Shown here: positions 1 to 8,219 of the stretch, piece after piece | Position numbering within the stretch: the first letter of the stretch is position 1 | How the letters are laid out: each line of letters begins with the position of its first letter | Source: Streptomyces globosus | GTDB lineage: Bacteria; Actinomycetota; Actinomycetes; Streptomycetales; Streptomycetaceae | DNA: 64,000 bases | Direction of reading: 5' to 3' | NCBI RefSeq assembly: GCF_003325375.1 | Contig: NZ_CP030862.1 | Location: 4,653,501 to 4,717,500, forward strand | Made by a program: the position numbers and the translations under genes | Notes under the pieces: model-generated | The model's input: only the letters and a program-made list of their open reading frames with translations | Told to the model about the DNA's origin: nothing | Database searches by the model: none

Positions 1-24
1 CGGGCCGAGCCGCTGCCCGCGGGA

Positions 25-1668
25 TCACCCCTGTGGCCGTACGAAAACCTCCCGGCCGCCGACGACGGTGGCGAGGCAGACGGGCAGCTCGCGGCCGGGG
101 GTCAGGTCGGGCAGGCCGGGCGTGCCGGACCGGGGGTCCGTGGACCAGCGGGCGACCCGGTCGTCGGGGGCCTGGACGACGAGCTCGCCGGTGCGCCAGA
201 CCGCGTAGTCGGCCGGCGCCCCGGGGACGAGGGTGCCCGCGCCGTCGCGGCCGAGGGCCCGCCAGCCGCCGCGCGTGTGCGCAGTGAACGCGGCGCGCAC
301 GGAGATGCGGTGCTCGGGGGTGCGGTGGAAGGCGGCCGCGCGGACGGTCCCCCAGGGGTCGAACGGGGTGACCGGGGCGTCGGAGCCGAAGGCGAGCGGT
401 ACGCCGGCCTTGAGCAGCGCGGCGAACGGGTTCAGCGTACGGGCGCGCTCGGCGCCGAGCCGGTCCGCGTACATGCCGTCCTCGCCGCCCCAGGCCGCGT
501 CGAAGGCGGGCTGGACGGAGGCGGTCAGGCCGAGCTCGGCGAAGGCCGCGATGGTGGCCGGGGTCATCATCTCGGCGTGCTCGACGCGGTGCCGGGCGGC
601 GCGGACACGGGCGAGGCCGACCCGGTCGGCAGCGGCGCGGAAGCCGTCGACGACGGCGGTGAGGGCGGCGTCGCCGATGGCGTGGAAGCCGGCCTGGAGC
701 CCCGCCTCGGTGCAGGCTGCGACGTGTGCGGCGATCTCGGCGGCGTCCAGGTAGCCCGTGCCGGTGTGGCCGGTGTCGGCGTACGGGCTGTGCAGGCAGG
801 CGGTGTGGGAGCCGAGGGCGCCGTCCGCGAAGAGGTCGCCGGCGGCGCCGACGGCGCCGAGGGCCCTGGCCTGCTCCAGGTCCCGGTCGGCCCAGTAGCC
901 GAAGACGCGGGGGCCGGGCCGCTCGCGGGCGAGGCCGAGCAGGCCGGTGAAGTCCTCGGCGGAGGAGATGTCGGGGCCGCCGCACTCGTGGACGGAGCCG
1001 ATACCGAGGGAGGCGGCGTGGTCGAGGGCGGCGCGCTGGGCGTCGGCGCGCTGGGCGGGAGTGACGGCGGCCAGGGCGGCCCGGCGGACGGCATGGTGGT
1101 CGTCGCGGGTCAGCGGCTCGTCGCCGCGGGCGGTGACGGCGGGCACCAGGTCCAGCAGGGCGGTGGTCGCCACCGCGGAGTGGACGTCGACGCGGCTGAG
1201 GTAGAGCGGGCGGCCGCCGGCTGCCTCGTCGAGCTCCGCACGGAGCGGCGCGCGGCGCTCCGGCCAGCGGGCGGCGTCCCAGCCGTGGCCGAGCAGGACG
1301 CGGTCGCCGGGGCGGCGGCCGGCGTGCTCGCGGACCAGGCGCAGGGCCTCCGCCAGGGAGGCGGCGCCGGTCAGGTCCAGGCCGGTCAGGGCGAGGCCGG
1401 CGGAGGTGGTGTGGACGTGGGCGTCGGTGAAGGCGGGTGTGACGAGCGCCCCGTCGAGGTCGACGACCTCGTCGACGCCCTGCGCGAAGGCGTCGGCGGC
1501 GCCTTCGGATCCGACCCAGGCGACGTGGCCCCGTTCGACGACCATCGCGGTGGCGAACGGGTCGGCGGGGCTGTGGACCTCGCCGCCGCGGAGGAGGACG
1601 GTGCGGTCGGGGGCCGGGCGGGCGGGTGCTCCGGCGGCGTCGGCGGAGTGGGCGGTGCGGTCAGTCAT
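25..1668 (-). CDS. YtcJ-like amidohydrolase
   Basis: Predicted cytoplasmic metal-dependent hydrolase of the amidohydrolase superfamily, YtcJ-like branch, about 547 residues, normal for the family. The N-terminal metal pair is the HxH in TDAHVHTT (about residues 84-86); later signatures are FHAIGD, HRVEHAEMM and the late Asp in FGSDAPV. The substrate cannot be told from the sequence. I start at the ATG at 1668 (MTDRTAHS) because the possible upstream extension is arginine-rich and unlike the family. It lies 89 bp downstream of an Lrp-type regulator on the same strand, so that regulator may control it; this is inference. Confidence 0.85.
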   Translation of the reverse strand: MTDRTAHSADAAGAPARPAPDRTVLLRGGEVHSPADPFATAMVVERGHVAWVGSEGAADAFAQGVDEVVDLDGALVTPAFTDAHVHTTSAGLALTGLDLTGAASLAEALRLVREHAGRRPGDRVLLGHGWDAARWPERRAPLRAELDEAAGGRPLYLSRVDVHSAVATTALLDLVPAVTARGDEPLTRDDHHAVRRAALAAVTPAQRADAQRAALDHAASLGIGSVHECGGPDISSAEDFTGLLGLARERPGPRVFGYWADRDLEQARALGAVGAAGDLFADGALGSHTACLHSPYADTGHTGTGYLDAAEIAAHVAACTEAGLQAGFHAIGDAALTAVVDGFRAAADRVGLARVRAARHRVEHAEMMTPATIAAFAELGLTASVQPAFDAAWGGEDGMYADRLGAERARTLNPFAALLKAGVPLAFGSDAPVTPFDPWGTVRAAAFHRTPEHRISVRAAFTAHTRGGWRALGRDGAGTLVPGAPADYAVWRTGELVVQAPDDRVARWSTDPRSGTPGLPDLTPGRELPVCLATVVGGREVFVRPQG

Positions 1669-1757
1669 GGGGACAAGTCTCGCCGCCCCGCGCCGGCGCC
1701 TCGACCCCGCCCCCGGCACAGCGGCGGCCCGACCGCGCCGGTGCGGCGGCGCGGGGC

Positions 1758-2207
1758 TCAGATGCGGGGCGGGCGGGCCTCGTAGGGGGTGGAGAGGACG
1801 ACGGTGGTGCGGGTCGAGACGTGGGCGAGGGCCCGGAGGCGGCCGAGGAGGTCCTCCAGTTCGAGGGGGGTGGCGACCCGGACCTTGAGGATGTAGTTCT
1901 CGTCGCCGGCGACGCTGTGGCAGGCCTCGATCTCCGGTACGCCGGCGAGGCGCTCGGCGATGTCGTCGGGGGCGCTCGGGTCGAACGGCTTCACCGAGAT
2001 GAAGGCCGTGAGGGGCAGCCCGACGGCCTCGGGGTCGACGACCGCCGCGTAGCCGCGGATGACCCCGCGCTGCTCCAGGCGGCGTACCCGCTGGTGGACC
2101 GCGGACGTGGACAGGCCGGTGGCCTTGCCGAGGTCCGTGTAGCTCATCCGACCGTCCCGCACCAGCAGATCAACGATCTGGCGGTCCAGCTCCTCCATTG
2201 CGCTCAT
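1758..2207 (-). CDS. Lrp/AsnC-family transcriptional regulator
   Basis: Regulator of 149 residues: an N-terminal helix-turn-helix (about residues 5-60, recognition helix near TGLSTSAVHQRVRRLE) and a C-terminal RAM/ACT-like effector domain with GDENYILKVRV. These proteins form octamers or higher discs and often sense amino acids. Start choice is between ATG 2207 and ATG 2198; a -10-like TAGGTT at 2216-2221 stands 8 nt before ATG 2207 with no Shine-Dalgarno sequence, which fits a leaderless mRNA starting there. Likely target is the amidohydrolase just downstream or its own promoter; neither is shown. Confidence 0.9.
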   Translation of the reverse strand: MSAMEELDRQIVDLLVRDGRMSYTDLGKATGLSTSAVHQRVRRLEQRGVIRGYAAVVDPEAVGLPLTAFISVKPFDPSAPDDIAERLAGVPEIEACHSVAGDENYILKVRVATPLELEDLLGRLRALAHVSTRTTVVLSTPYEARPPRI

Positions 2208-2416
2208 AGCCGTTCAACCTACGGCCCGAGGGGGTCCCCGGCACAGTGCTGCCGGCCCACAAGTGGCACCTGCGGCGGGCATGTGACCAAAGCCACAAGG
2301 GTATGCCCTACTGCGGCGGGTTGTCGTGGTTACTCGTGCCGTGCGGCGGGAAGTGCTCCGTGTGGCCGAGGCCGAAGAACATTGCCCGCCCGGCCCACCC
2401 AAGGGGGAGTACATCC

Positions 2417-2857
2417 ATGCAGAACACCAAGCGCGCCGGCCGCACCGAGCCGGAGCCCCTCGATCCCGGCGGTCCCGGTTTCGCGGACGACGGCGAGGGG
2501 TTCGACGACGCCGAGGGCTTCGAGGTCCGCCACGCGGTCTGCCCCGACTGCGGCCAGTCGATCGCCCTCGTCGCGGACGAGGAGCACCTGCCGGAGCACG
2601 CCCTGTGCCTGACGCCGTGGAACCCGTTCGGGCTCACGGTCTGCGCGGGCACGGGCCGCCCGGTCGGCGAGGCGCCGGCGGCCGTGGGCGCGGGGGCGGA
2701 GGAGTCCCCGGAGCTGGAAGTCGTCATGCTGGCCCTGCCGCAGGGCCTGGACTGGCGTACGCAGCCCTTCTCGCACGTCGGCGGCCCGGGGTCGCGGCCG
2801 GTGCGTCCGGCGGCGCAGGTGCTGCCGCAGCGCAGCGGGCACGCCCAGGCGGCCTGA
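2417..2857 (+). CDS. hypothetical protein with CPDC motif
   Basis: A 146-residue soluble protein of unknown function. The N-terminal third is acidic (EPEPLDPGGPGFADDGEGFDD region), followed by CPDC and two more cysteines (HALC and TVCAG), a spacing that could make a small zinc ribbon. The C-terminal part is proline/glutamine-rich and probably disordered. The start at ATG 2417 is fixed by a strong GGGGGAG at 2403-2409. It is divergent from the Lrp gene and followed by a hairpin at 2861-2896. I recall similar proteins only from Streptomyces; no function is inferred. Confidence 0.75.
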   Translation: MQNTKRAGRTEPEPLDPGGPGFADDGEGFDDAEGFEVRHAVCPDCGQSIALVADEEHLPEHALCLTPWNPFGLTVCAGTGRPVGEAPAAVGAGAEESPELEVVMLALPQGLDWRTQPFSHVGGPGSRPVRPAAQVLPQRSGHAQAA

Positions 2858-2860
2858 GCC

Positions 2861-2896
2861 CGTCGGCCCGGGGCCTCTCCGGCGCCCGGGCCGACG
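2861..2896 (+). terminator. stem-loop after the CPDC protein
   Basis: Inverted repeat CGTCGGCCCGGG (2861-2872) and CCCGGGCCGACG (2885-2896), twelve pairs, placed 4 bp after the stop codon at 2857. It lacks a T-run, as is common for Streptomyces terminators. Confidence 0.6.
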
Positions 2897-3014
2897 CGTC
2901 CCCGCGCCGGCGGCCGGCCGGCAGGCCCCGCTTCCGGACGGTCGGGGACGTCTCGAACGGATCCCCGGGCGCCGCGTGCGATTACCGGTGCACCGGAGGT
3001 GCGTTGGTCCCCGC

Positions 3015-3257
3015 ATGAGCGCACTCGACACATCCGCGCCGAGAACGGGCCGGCGGCACTCGGTCCTCCACCGCTTCGAAGAATCGGTTCGGCAGCAGCG
3101 GCAGCAGCCGCCTCCGGACCCGCCCATCTACCGGGCGCTGATGGACCACTGGACGGCCGACGGCCGCACCCTCCCGGGCCGCCCGGACCCGGAGTGGACC
3201 CGCGTGGCGGCCTCCCCGATCTGGCCGACGGGCCCCCTCTTCGAGTCGCGGCCGTGA
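3015..3257 (+). CDS. small hypothetical protein (80 aa)
   Basis: An 80-residue protein without membrane segments or recognisable domain. It is rich in Arg/Gln near its N-terminus and ends with a well-ordered looking block around ALMDHWTADGRTLPG and SPIWPTGPLFESRP. Codon use is strongly G/C-ending like its neighbours. ATG 3015 (MSALDTSA) is preferred to the upstream start at 2976 because the extension looks non-coding. It converges with the acyl-CoA dehydrogenase gene (61 bp between stops). I recall similar short proteins from other Streptomyces but know no function. Confidence 0.65.
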   Translation: MSALDTSAPRTGRRHSVLHRFEESVRQQRQQPPPDPPIYRALMDHWTADGRTLPGRPDPEWTRVAASPIWPTGPLFESRP

Positions 3258-3318
3258 CCCGTCCGCCCTGAGGGCGCCGCCCCGCCGCGCGCGGCGTGCG
3301 GCAGGGGGCGCGGTGGTG

Positions 3319-4491
3319 TCAGCGGGATTCGGGGCCGGCCAGGTGGCGGGCGATGACCACGCGCTGGATCTGGTTCGTGCCCTCGACGATCTGGAGGACC
3401 TTCGCCTCGCGCATCAGGCGCTCCGCCGGGAAGTCGGCGGTGTAGCCGTAGCCGCCGAGGATCTGGACGGCGTCGGTGGTGACGGCCATGGCGGCGTCGG
3501 TGCAGAACAGCTTGGCCATGGCGGCCTGCCGGGAGAACGCCTTGCCCGCGTCGCGCAGTCGCGCGGCGGCCAGGTACAGAGAGCGGCCCGCCTCGATCTT
3601 GGTCGCCATGTCGGCGAGCATGAAGCGGAGGCCCTGGAAGTCGGCGATGGGGCGGTTGAACTGCTTGCGGCCGAGCGCGTACGCGAGGGACTCGTCCAGG
3701 GCGGCCTGGGCGACGCCTATGGCGCAGGCGGCGATGCCGAGGCGGCCGGCGTCGAGGGCGGCGAGGGCGATGGTGAAGCCCTGGCCCTCCTCGCCGATGC
3801 GGCGGGCGTCGGGGACGCGGACGCCGTCGAAGTGGAGCTGGGCGGTGGGCGAGCCCTTCATGCCCATCTTCTTCTCGGGGGCGGCCGCGGAGAAGCCTTC
3901 CGCGTCGCCGGGGACGAGGAAGGCGGTGATGCCCTTGGGGCCCTCGCCGCCGGTGCGGGCGAGGACGGTGTAGAAGTCGGCGATGCCGCCGTGGGTGATC
4001 CACGCCTTGGTGCCGGTGATGACCCAGTCGTCGCCGTCGCGGACGGCCTTGGTGCCCAGGGAGGCGGCGTCGGAGCCGGAGGAGGGCTCGGAGAGGCAGT
4101 ACGCGCCGAGCAGCCCGCCGCCGAGCATGGCGGGCAGGTGGGCGGCCTTCTGCTCCTTGGTGCCGTAGCCGGCGAGGCCGTGGCAGGCGAGGGAGTGGAC
4201 GCTGACGCCGAGGCCGACGGTCAGGCGGGCCGCGGCCAGCTCCTCCAGGACCTGGAGGTAGACCTCGTAGGGCTGGTCGCCGCCGCCGAACTCGCCGTCG
4301 TAGGGCAGGCCCAGCAGGCCGGACTCGGAGAGCAGGGAGAAGACGTCGCGCGGGAAGTGCCCGGCCTCCTCCTGCTCGGCGGCGTGGGGGCGGATCTCCC
4401 GCTGGGCGATCTCTCGTACGAGCGCGAGGAGGTCCCGGGACTCCTCGGTGGGCAGCTGACGGTCCACCGGCTGCGGGGCGCGGTCGTTCAT
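3319..4491 (-). CDS. acyl-CoA dehydrogenase
   Basis: FAD-dependent acyl-CoA dehydrogenase of 390 residues (usual length). It catalyses alpha,beta-dehydrogenation of an acyl-CoA, passing electrons to electron-transfer flavoprotein. All three parts are visible: N-terminal helical domain, middle beta domain with YCLSEPSSGSDAAS and WITHGG, and C-terminal helical domain with RKQFNRPIADFQ and ILGGYGY. The catalytic glutamate is in VLQIVEGTNQIQR near residue 370, typical of short/medium-chain enzymes. A GGAG-type ribosome site precedes ATG 4491. No neighbouring beta-oxidation genes, so the substrate (fatty or branched amino-acid derived) is open. Confidence 0.93.
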   Translation of the reverse strand: MNDRAPQPVDRQLPTEESRDLLALVREIAQREIRPHAAEQEEAGHFPRDVFSLLSESGLLGLPYDGEFGGGDQPYEVYLQVLEELAAARLTVGLGVSVHSLACHGLAGYGTKEQKAAHLPAMLGGGLLGAYCLSEPSSGSDAASLGTKAVRDGDDWVITGTKAWITHGGIADFYTVLARTGGEGPKGITAFLVPGDAEGFSAAAPEKKMGMKGSPTAQLHFDGVRVPDARRIGEEGQGFTIALAALDAGRLGIAACAIGVAQAALDESLAYALGRKQFNRPIADFQGLRFMLADMATKIEAGRSLYLAAARLRDAGKAFSRQAAMAKLFCTDAAMAVTTDAVQILGGYGYTADFPAERLMREAKVLQIVEGTNQIQRVVIARHLAGPESR

Positions 4492-4764
4492 GGCGGCGCT
4501 CTCCTCCCTCGTCGGGCACGGCGGCGACGCGTGAGGTGTGGGACGCGCCGCCGGGTATCGGTGCTCTCACAGCCGATGGTGCCCTCCGGATCACGGAATG
4601 GGCAGCTCAGCGGATGCGGCGGTGTGAGTATGCCCGATCGGGGGCGTCCCGTCACCGGGGCAAGATCATCACGATTTCCGAACGGCCGCCCGAGGAGAGC
4701 GGCAGCTGCGGACACTCCGGGACGAACCCCTCGGGGGCCGGAGCGGCCGGGCGGGCCGGAGGTC

Positions 4765-4917
4765 TCAGATGAGGCCGAGCTGGGTGACGAACATGGCGAC
4801 GACCACCACGAGGGTCCAGCCGAGGACGTGCTCCAGCCAGGAGGAGCCGTCCTTGGGGCCGCCGGTGCGGGCGAGGTTCCGGGCGGGGGCGTGGGGGGCG
4901 GCGCTGTGTGCGGTCAT
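4765..4917 (-). CDS. 50-aa single-pass membrane protein
   Basis: Reading the minus strand from ATG 4917 to TGA 4765 gives a 50-residue protein: a basic, Ala/Pro-rich N-terminus (MTAHSAAPHAPARN), a short polar stretch ending KDGSSWLEH, and one hydrophobic helix (VLGWTLVVVVAMFVTQLGLI) reaching the C-terminus. Codon bias is typical. Function unknown. It sits alone between the acyl-CoA dehydrogenase and the SPW-repeat gene on the same strand, separated from the latter by a strong hairpin, so it probably has its own promoter. I recall comparable mini-proteins in other Streptomyces genomes, which supports it being real. Confidence 0.65.
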   Translation of the reverse strand: MTAHSAAPHAPARNLARTGGPKDGSSWLEHVLGWTLVVVVAMFVTQLGLI

Positions 4918-4989
4918 GCCGTCCAATGTGCCAGCGTTTGCGGCTTTCGCGGTAGAGAGGAGCGGCAGGGGTGGCGCGTATCACGCCGC

Positions 4990-5048
4990 CGGGCCCCGAC
5001 CGGCTCGCGGTCGGGGCCCGGGGACGGGGGACGGGGGACGGGGGACGG
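4990..5048 (-). terminator. stem-loop plus ACGGGGG heptad repeat
   Basis: Perfect 13-bp inverted repeat CGGGCCCCGACCG (4990-5002) and CGGTCGGGGCCCG (5008-5020) with a 5-nt loop, downstream of the SPW-repeat gene. It is flanked at 5021-5048 by three full copies and a partial copy of ACGGGGG, a slippage-type heptad repeat. Confidence 0.65.
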
Positions 5049-5104
5049 TACGCGGCCGCCGGCCGGTGCCGGCCGGCGGGGGCGGCGTGCCGGTCGGGCG
5101 GCGG

Positions 5105-5542
5105 TCAGCGGCCCCGGGCGCGCGGTGTGCGTTCGCGGCCCGCCATGGCGCTCATGGCGAGGGCGAGGAGCAGGGCCACGCAGCCGGTGATGACGTTGCT
5201 GACCACGCTGCGGGTGGTGTCGTTCGCGCCGGCGACGACCCACGGGGCCACGATCGTCCAGGCGCCGATCGCGACCGCCGTCCACGCCATGGCATGGGTG
5301 CGCTCGTAGGCGGAGCCGAGGCCGCTCATGCACAGGCAGTACGCCAGGCCGGCGATCAGGTTGTTCACCGCGAGGGCGGTGAGCACGCTGAATCCGGCTA
5401 TCCACGGCGATGCCGCCAGGTAGAGGCCGGTGATGAGGGCCAGCGCCTCGACGGCCTGGGCGGCCGGGGTGCTGGTGACCCGCTCGAACCGGGAGCGCAT
5501 CTCGGCGAGGTCGGGGTGGTGTTCGATGCTGTGGGTGGTCAT
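5105..5542 (-). CDS. SPW-repeat membrane protein
   Basis: A 145-residue integral membrane protein with two copies of the SPW-repeat unit, each a pair of helices around a Ser/Ala-Pro-Trp motif: AASPWIAGF (about residues 44-52) and VAPWVVAG (about 97-104). Four transmembrane segments are predicted by eye; the N-terminal 30 residues are cytoplasmic and charged, and the tail is Arg-rich. The family has no established activity. A strong AGGAGG sits before ATG 5542 and the promoter region (5560-5610) is unusually A/T-rich for this genome. Confidence 0.85.
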   Translation of the reverse strand: MTTHSIEHHPDLAEMRSRFERVTSTPAAQAVEALALITGLYLAASPWIAGFSVLTALAVNNLIAGLAYCLCMSGLGSAYERTHAMAWTAVAIGAWTIVAPWVVAGANDTTRSVVSNVITGCVALLLALAMSAMAGRERTPRARGR

Positions 5543-5648
5543 GGTGGGCCGCCTCCTGTAGAAGACTTATGCGCCCTTTATTCCCTTATGGTGCGCTTGT
5601 CCTTTCTCCAGGTCAACGGCCGCTTTCCCACCCGAAGTCACAACCCGG

Positions 5649-7073
5649 TCACAGCACCCCGACCGCGCGCAGGGCCGTGACTTGCGCCGGGCTCGGGCGG
5701 GTCGGCGCGTACAGGTAGCAGACGCCCCCGGGCGCGGAGACCGCCTTGCCGGCCGCGTTGTACCGCTGCGTCCGCAGCCATACGTTCTCCCATTCCCGGC
5801 GGCGGTACACCCTGCGGACCGAGGGGTTGTCCGGGGAGTGCGGGTCGTTGGCGACGACGTCGCCGGACGCCGTCAGGCCGACGATCGTCATCAGGTGTCC
5901 GGCCGTCCCGTAGCCGGCGCCCGTCAGCTCGTCCGCGCGGAAGGACTGCGAGGTGATCACGGGGATGCCCGCGCGGAGGAGGGTCTCCAGGTCGGCGAGG
6001 GAGGACAGGCGGGTGACCACCGCCCCGATACCGCCGTACGAGGCGGCGTACGCGGCGTTGAAGGGCCAGTTCCCGCAGCCCTTGTAGGCGTGGTCGTACG
6101 TGGAGCGGGCGGCGTGGCAGACCTGCGGGTCGCTGTACGACGGGTCGACCCAGGCGAGGTCCGCGGGGGCGGGCCGCCTGCCCCAGAACTCCACGACCAT
6201 CTGGGAGGAGGTCGGGCTGCACCACGCCTCGCCGCCGTTGTCGTACTCCGGATAGCGGCCGATGTGGACCTCCTGCGAGTAGCGCGGGACGGCCAGTTCC
6301 ACCGCCTCCCCTGAGGGGACCGACGCCGGCACGGTGAAGCGGTCGGGCACGTCGGACGCCATCGCCCCGGCGAGCCCGACGGTCGGGCCGCGCCCCGAGC
6401 CGGGCTTGCGGTACAGGGTCAGGCGCAGCTGCCACGCCGTGATGCGCAGGCCCGCGGCGCGCGCCGGCGCGTCGACGGCGAGGGTGTCGGTCCACACCGT
6501 GGACCGGCCGTCGGTCTGCCCGTCCACGGAGGTGCGGCGGATGTCCGCGTCACCGGAGGCCCAGCGGCCCATCACGTACCAGGGGCTGGTGCCGCCGTCC
6601 CCGTACGTGGCGCGCAGCTCGATCCGGATCCAGGTGCCGGCCGGGGTGTGGGCGTTCCAGGAGGCGACGACCTCGGTCGCCGGGACGGCGGTGCGGTGCA
6701 CGGGCGAGGTCCAGACGGCATGGTCCCAGGCGGCCTTGCGGCCGGTGTGCGGGTCGGTGTAGTCGGTGCGGCCGGCCGGGACGTCGAAGGCCAGGCTCCC
6801 GAGGGTGCCGGGCAGGGTCGTCGTGCCCCGGTGGGTGCCGGCGCCCCAGTGGCCGCGGGAGAACCAGAACCGGTTGTCCACGCTCCGGCCGGCCGCCGCC
6901 GCGGCCGGAGGGGCGCCGCCGGCGTCGGCGCCGGGCGCTCCGGCCGGGCCCGCGGGGCCCGCCGGCTGCGCGGCCGCGGCCGCGGCCTGCGCCCTGCCGA
7001 CGGGCACGGTCGCCGCGGCGGCCGCCGCGAGGGCGACGGCCAGCAGGGCCCTGCGTGGTGTGGGTGCGGTCAT
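5649..7073 (-). CDS. secreted C39-like cysteine peptidase family protein
   Basis: A 474-residue exported protein. The N-terminus is a signal peptide (RR, then a long Ala/Val core, likely cut after GRAQA near residue 31). Residues about 60-260 form a large beta-rich domain without an assigned name. The C-terminal part (about 265-440) is a papain-like C39_2 domain: Cys285 in AWCSPTSSQM, His393 in GHLMTIVG and Asn409/Asp410 in VANDPHSP. Such proteins are usually cell-wall or extracellular hydrolases; the substrate is unknown. It is divergent from the kinase-like gene at 7206. Confidence 0.85.
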   Translation of the reverse strand: MTAPTPRRALLAVALAAAAAATVPVGRAQAAAAAAQPAGPAGPAGAPGADAGGAPPAAAAAGRSVDNRFWFSRGHWGAGTHRGTTTLPGTLGSLAFDVPAGRTDYTDPHTGRKAAWDHAVWTSPVHRTAVPATEVVASWNAHTPAGTWIRIELRATYGDGGTSPWYVMGRWASGDADIRRTSVDGQTDGRSTVWTDTLAVDAPARAAGLRITAWQLRLTLYRKPGSGRGPTVGLAGAMASDVPDRFTVPASVPSGEAVELAVPRYSQEVHIGRYPEYDNGGEAWCSPTSSQMVVEFWGRRPAPADLAWVDPSYSDPQVCHAARSTYDHAYKGCGNWPFNAAYAASYGGIGAVVTRLSSLADLETLLRAGIPVITSQSFRADELTGAGYGTAGHLMTIVGLTASGDVVANDPHSPDNPSVRRVYRRREWENVWLRTQRYNAAGKAVSAPGGVCYLYAPTRPSPAQVTALRAVGVL

Positions 7074-7205
7074 CGCGGACTCCCCCTGGTTCAGTACGGC
7101 GGAAACGGTCCTCCACCCTTGCAGTTCCCCGCTGCGGGATGTCGATGCCGCACGCCGTGTCGGGGAGGAAGACCCGGCCGCCGCGCCCGGCCGTAGGCTG
7201 GCCGG

Positions 7206-7841
7206 GTGGAGTCACAGCAGCCCCTCGCGTCGCTCGCCCGGCAGATCCGGGCGCTGCCGCCCTCGCTCGGACCGGTCCGCCTGATCGGCATCGACGGGCA
7301 CGCCGGCTCCGGCAAGAGCACGTTCGCCGGGCGGCTCGCCGAGGCGCTGGGCGGCCCGCCGGTGCTCCACCTGGACGACGTTGCCACCCACCGAGAGCCC
7401 TTCGCCTGGCCCGACCGGCTGCGCGCCCAGGTGCTGGAGCCGCTCGCCGCCGGCCGGCCCGCCCGCTGGACCCCGTACGACTGGGTGGAGCGCCGGTTCG
7501 GCCCCGTACGGGTGCTGGAGCCGGCCCCTGTGCTGCTCGTGGAGGGGGTGGGCGCGGGCCGGCGCGCACTGCGGCCGCACCTGGCGCGGCTGCTGTGGAT
7601 GGAGACCCCGCGCGCCGAGGCCTGGGGGCGCGGGCGCACGCGGGACGGCAGGGGGCTCTCGGACTTCTGGGACGGGTGGGAGCGCGCGGAGCTCGCGCAC
7701 TTCTCGGATGACCCTTCGCGCCCCTTCGCGGACATCCTGGTACGCCAGAGCGGTACGGGATACGAGTGGTCTTCCGGGACGGGTGCGACCGCCGGAGGGA
7801 CGGGTTCCGTCACCCAAGGTGACGGATTCCCCCTGGCCTGA
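7206..7841 (+). CDS. P-loop nucleoside/uridine kinase-like protein
   Basis: A 211-residue P-loop NTPase resembling uridine kinase/phosphoribulokinase-type proteins: Walker A GHAGSGKST (about residues 31-39), a LHLDD strand that matches the substrate-binding Asp pair of nucleoside kinases, LLVEGVGAG (Walker B-like) and a lid region with Arg-rich WGRGRTRDG. The C-terminal 30 residues are low-complexity. Actual substrate unknown. The GTG at 7206 lies 6 nt after a -10-like TAGGCT (7194-7199) and has no ribosome site, so translation is probably leaderless. Confidence 0.85.
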   Translation: MESQQPLASLARQIRALPPSLGPVRLIGIDGHAGSGKSTFAGRLAEALGGPPVLHLDDVATHREPFAWPDRLRAQVLEPLAAGRPARWTPYDWVERRFGPVRVLEPAPVLLVEGVGAGRRALRPHLARLLWMETPRAEAWGRGRTRDGRGLSDFWDGWERAELAHFSDDPSRPFADILVRQSGTGYEWSSGTGATAGGTGSVTQGDGFPLA

Positions 7842-7883
7842 GCGCCCCGCGAAAACGGCTTGCGCGGCCCTCCCCCGACCCGC

Positions 7884-7913
7884 TTGACCTGGCCCCCGCA
7901 GCGGCCTTACGTT
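7884..7913 (+). promoter_or_regulatory. SigA/HrdB-type promoter in the 7.9-kb gap
   Basis: TTGACC at 7884-7889, an 18-nt spacer and TACGTT at 7908-7913. This is the best vegetative promoter match in the 378-bp gene-free stretch 7842-8219. Start of transcription would be near 7920, only about 30 nt before a strong hairpin. Confidence 0.55.
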
Positions 7914-7919
7914 CTGAAG

Positions 7920-7990
7920 GCGCGGTCTTTCCAGGCCGCAGCGGACGCGAAGCCCCCGATTGTTCCCCCGTGATCGGGGGCTTCGTTCTG
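7920..7990 (+). ncRNA. candidate small RNA
   Basis: A putative 65-70 nt transcript defined by the promoter at 7884-7913 and the terminator hairpin at 7949-7984. Its 5' part can form a weak GCGG/CCGC stem and its terminator carries a C-rich apical loop (TGTTCCCCCGTG), a feature of RNAs that pair with Shine-Dalgarno sequences. No open reading frame fits. It could instead be only the terminator of the kinase-like gene, with the promoter match being chance. No Rfam family was recognised. Confidence 0.35.
7949..7984 (+). terminator. terminator-like hairpin with C-rich loop
   Basis: Perfect 12-bp stem GAAGCCCCCGAT (7949-7960) with ATCGGGGGCTTC (7973-7984), a 12-nt loop, then GTTCTG. It is 108 bp past the stop codon of the kinase-like gene. 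Confidence 0.7.
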
Positions 7991-8219
7991 CCCCGGGCGC
8001 CCCTCCGGCCCCCGCCGAGGCCTCCGCACCACCGCGAAAACCTCACCCTGAGTCACCCCGCCCGGTGTACGCCCCCTGGCGGGCCTTCGCCGCAGCACCC
8101 TACGGAAGGGGCGTCGCCGCAGGTACGATGCAGCCCTGATTTCATCGGCGCAGCGGACAACCGGCTTGTGCAGTGCGGGGGTTGCTGGGCACCACGGGGG
8201 CAGGCTTGTGGGGGATGTG

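Noticed and set aside
277..1785. Long open frame opposite the amidohydrolase
   Set aside because: Gly/Ala/Val-rich mirror-frame product typical of high-GC DNA; the minus-strand frame has all catalytic motifs.
7949..7984. 6C RNA motif
   Set aside because: Only one C-rich loop, with five C, is present; the motif needs two stem-loops each with at least six C.
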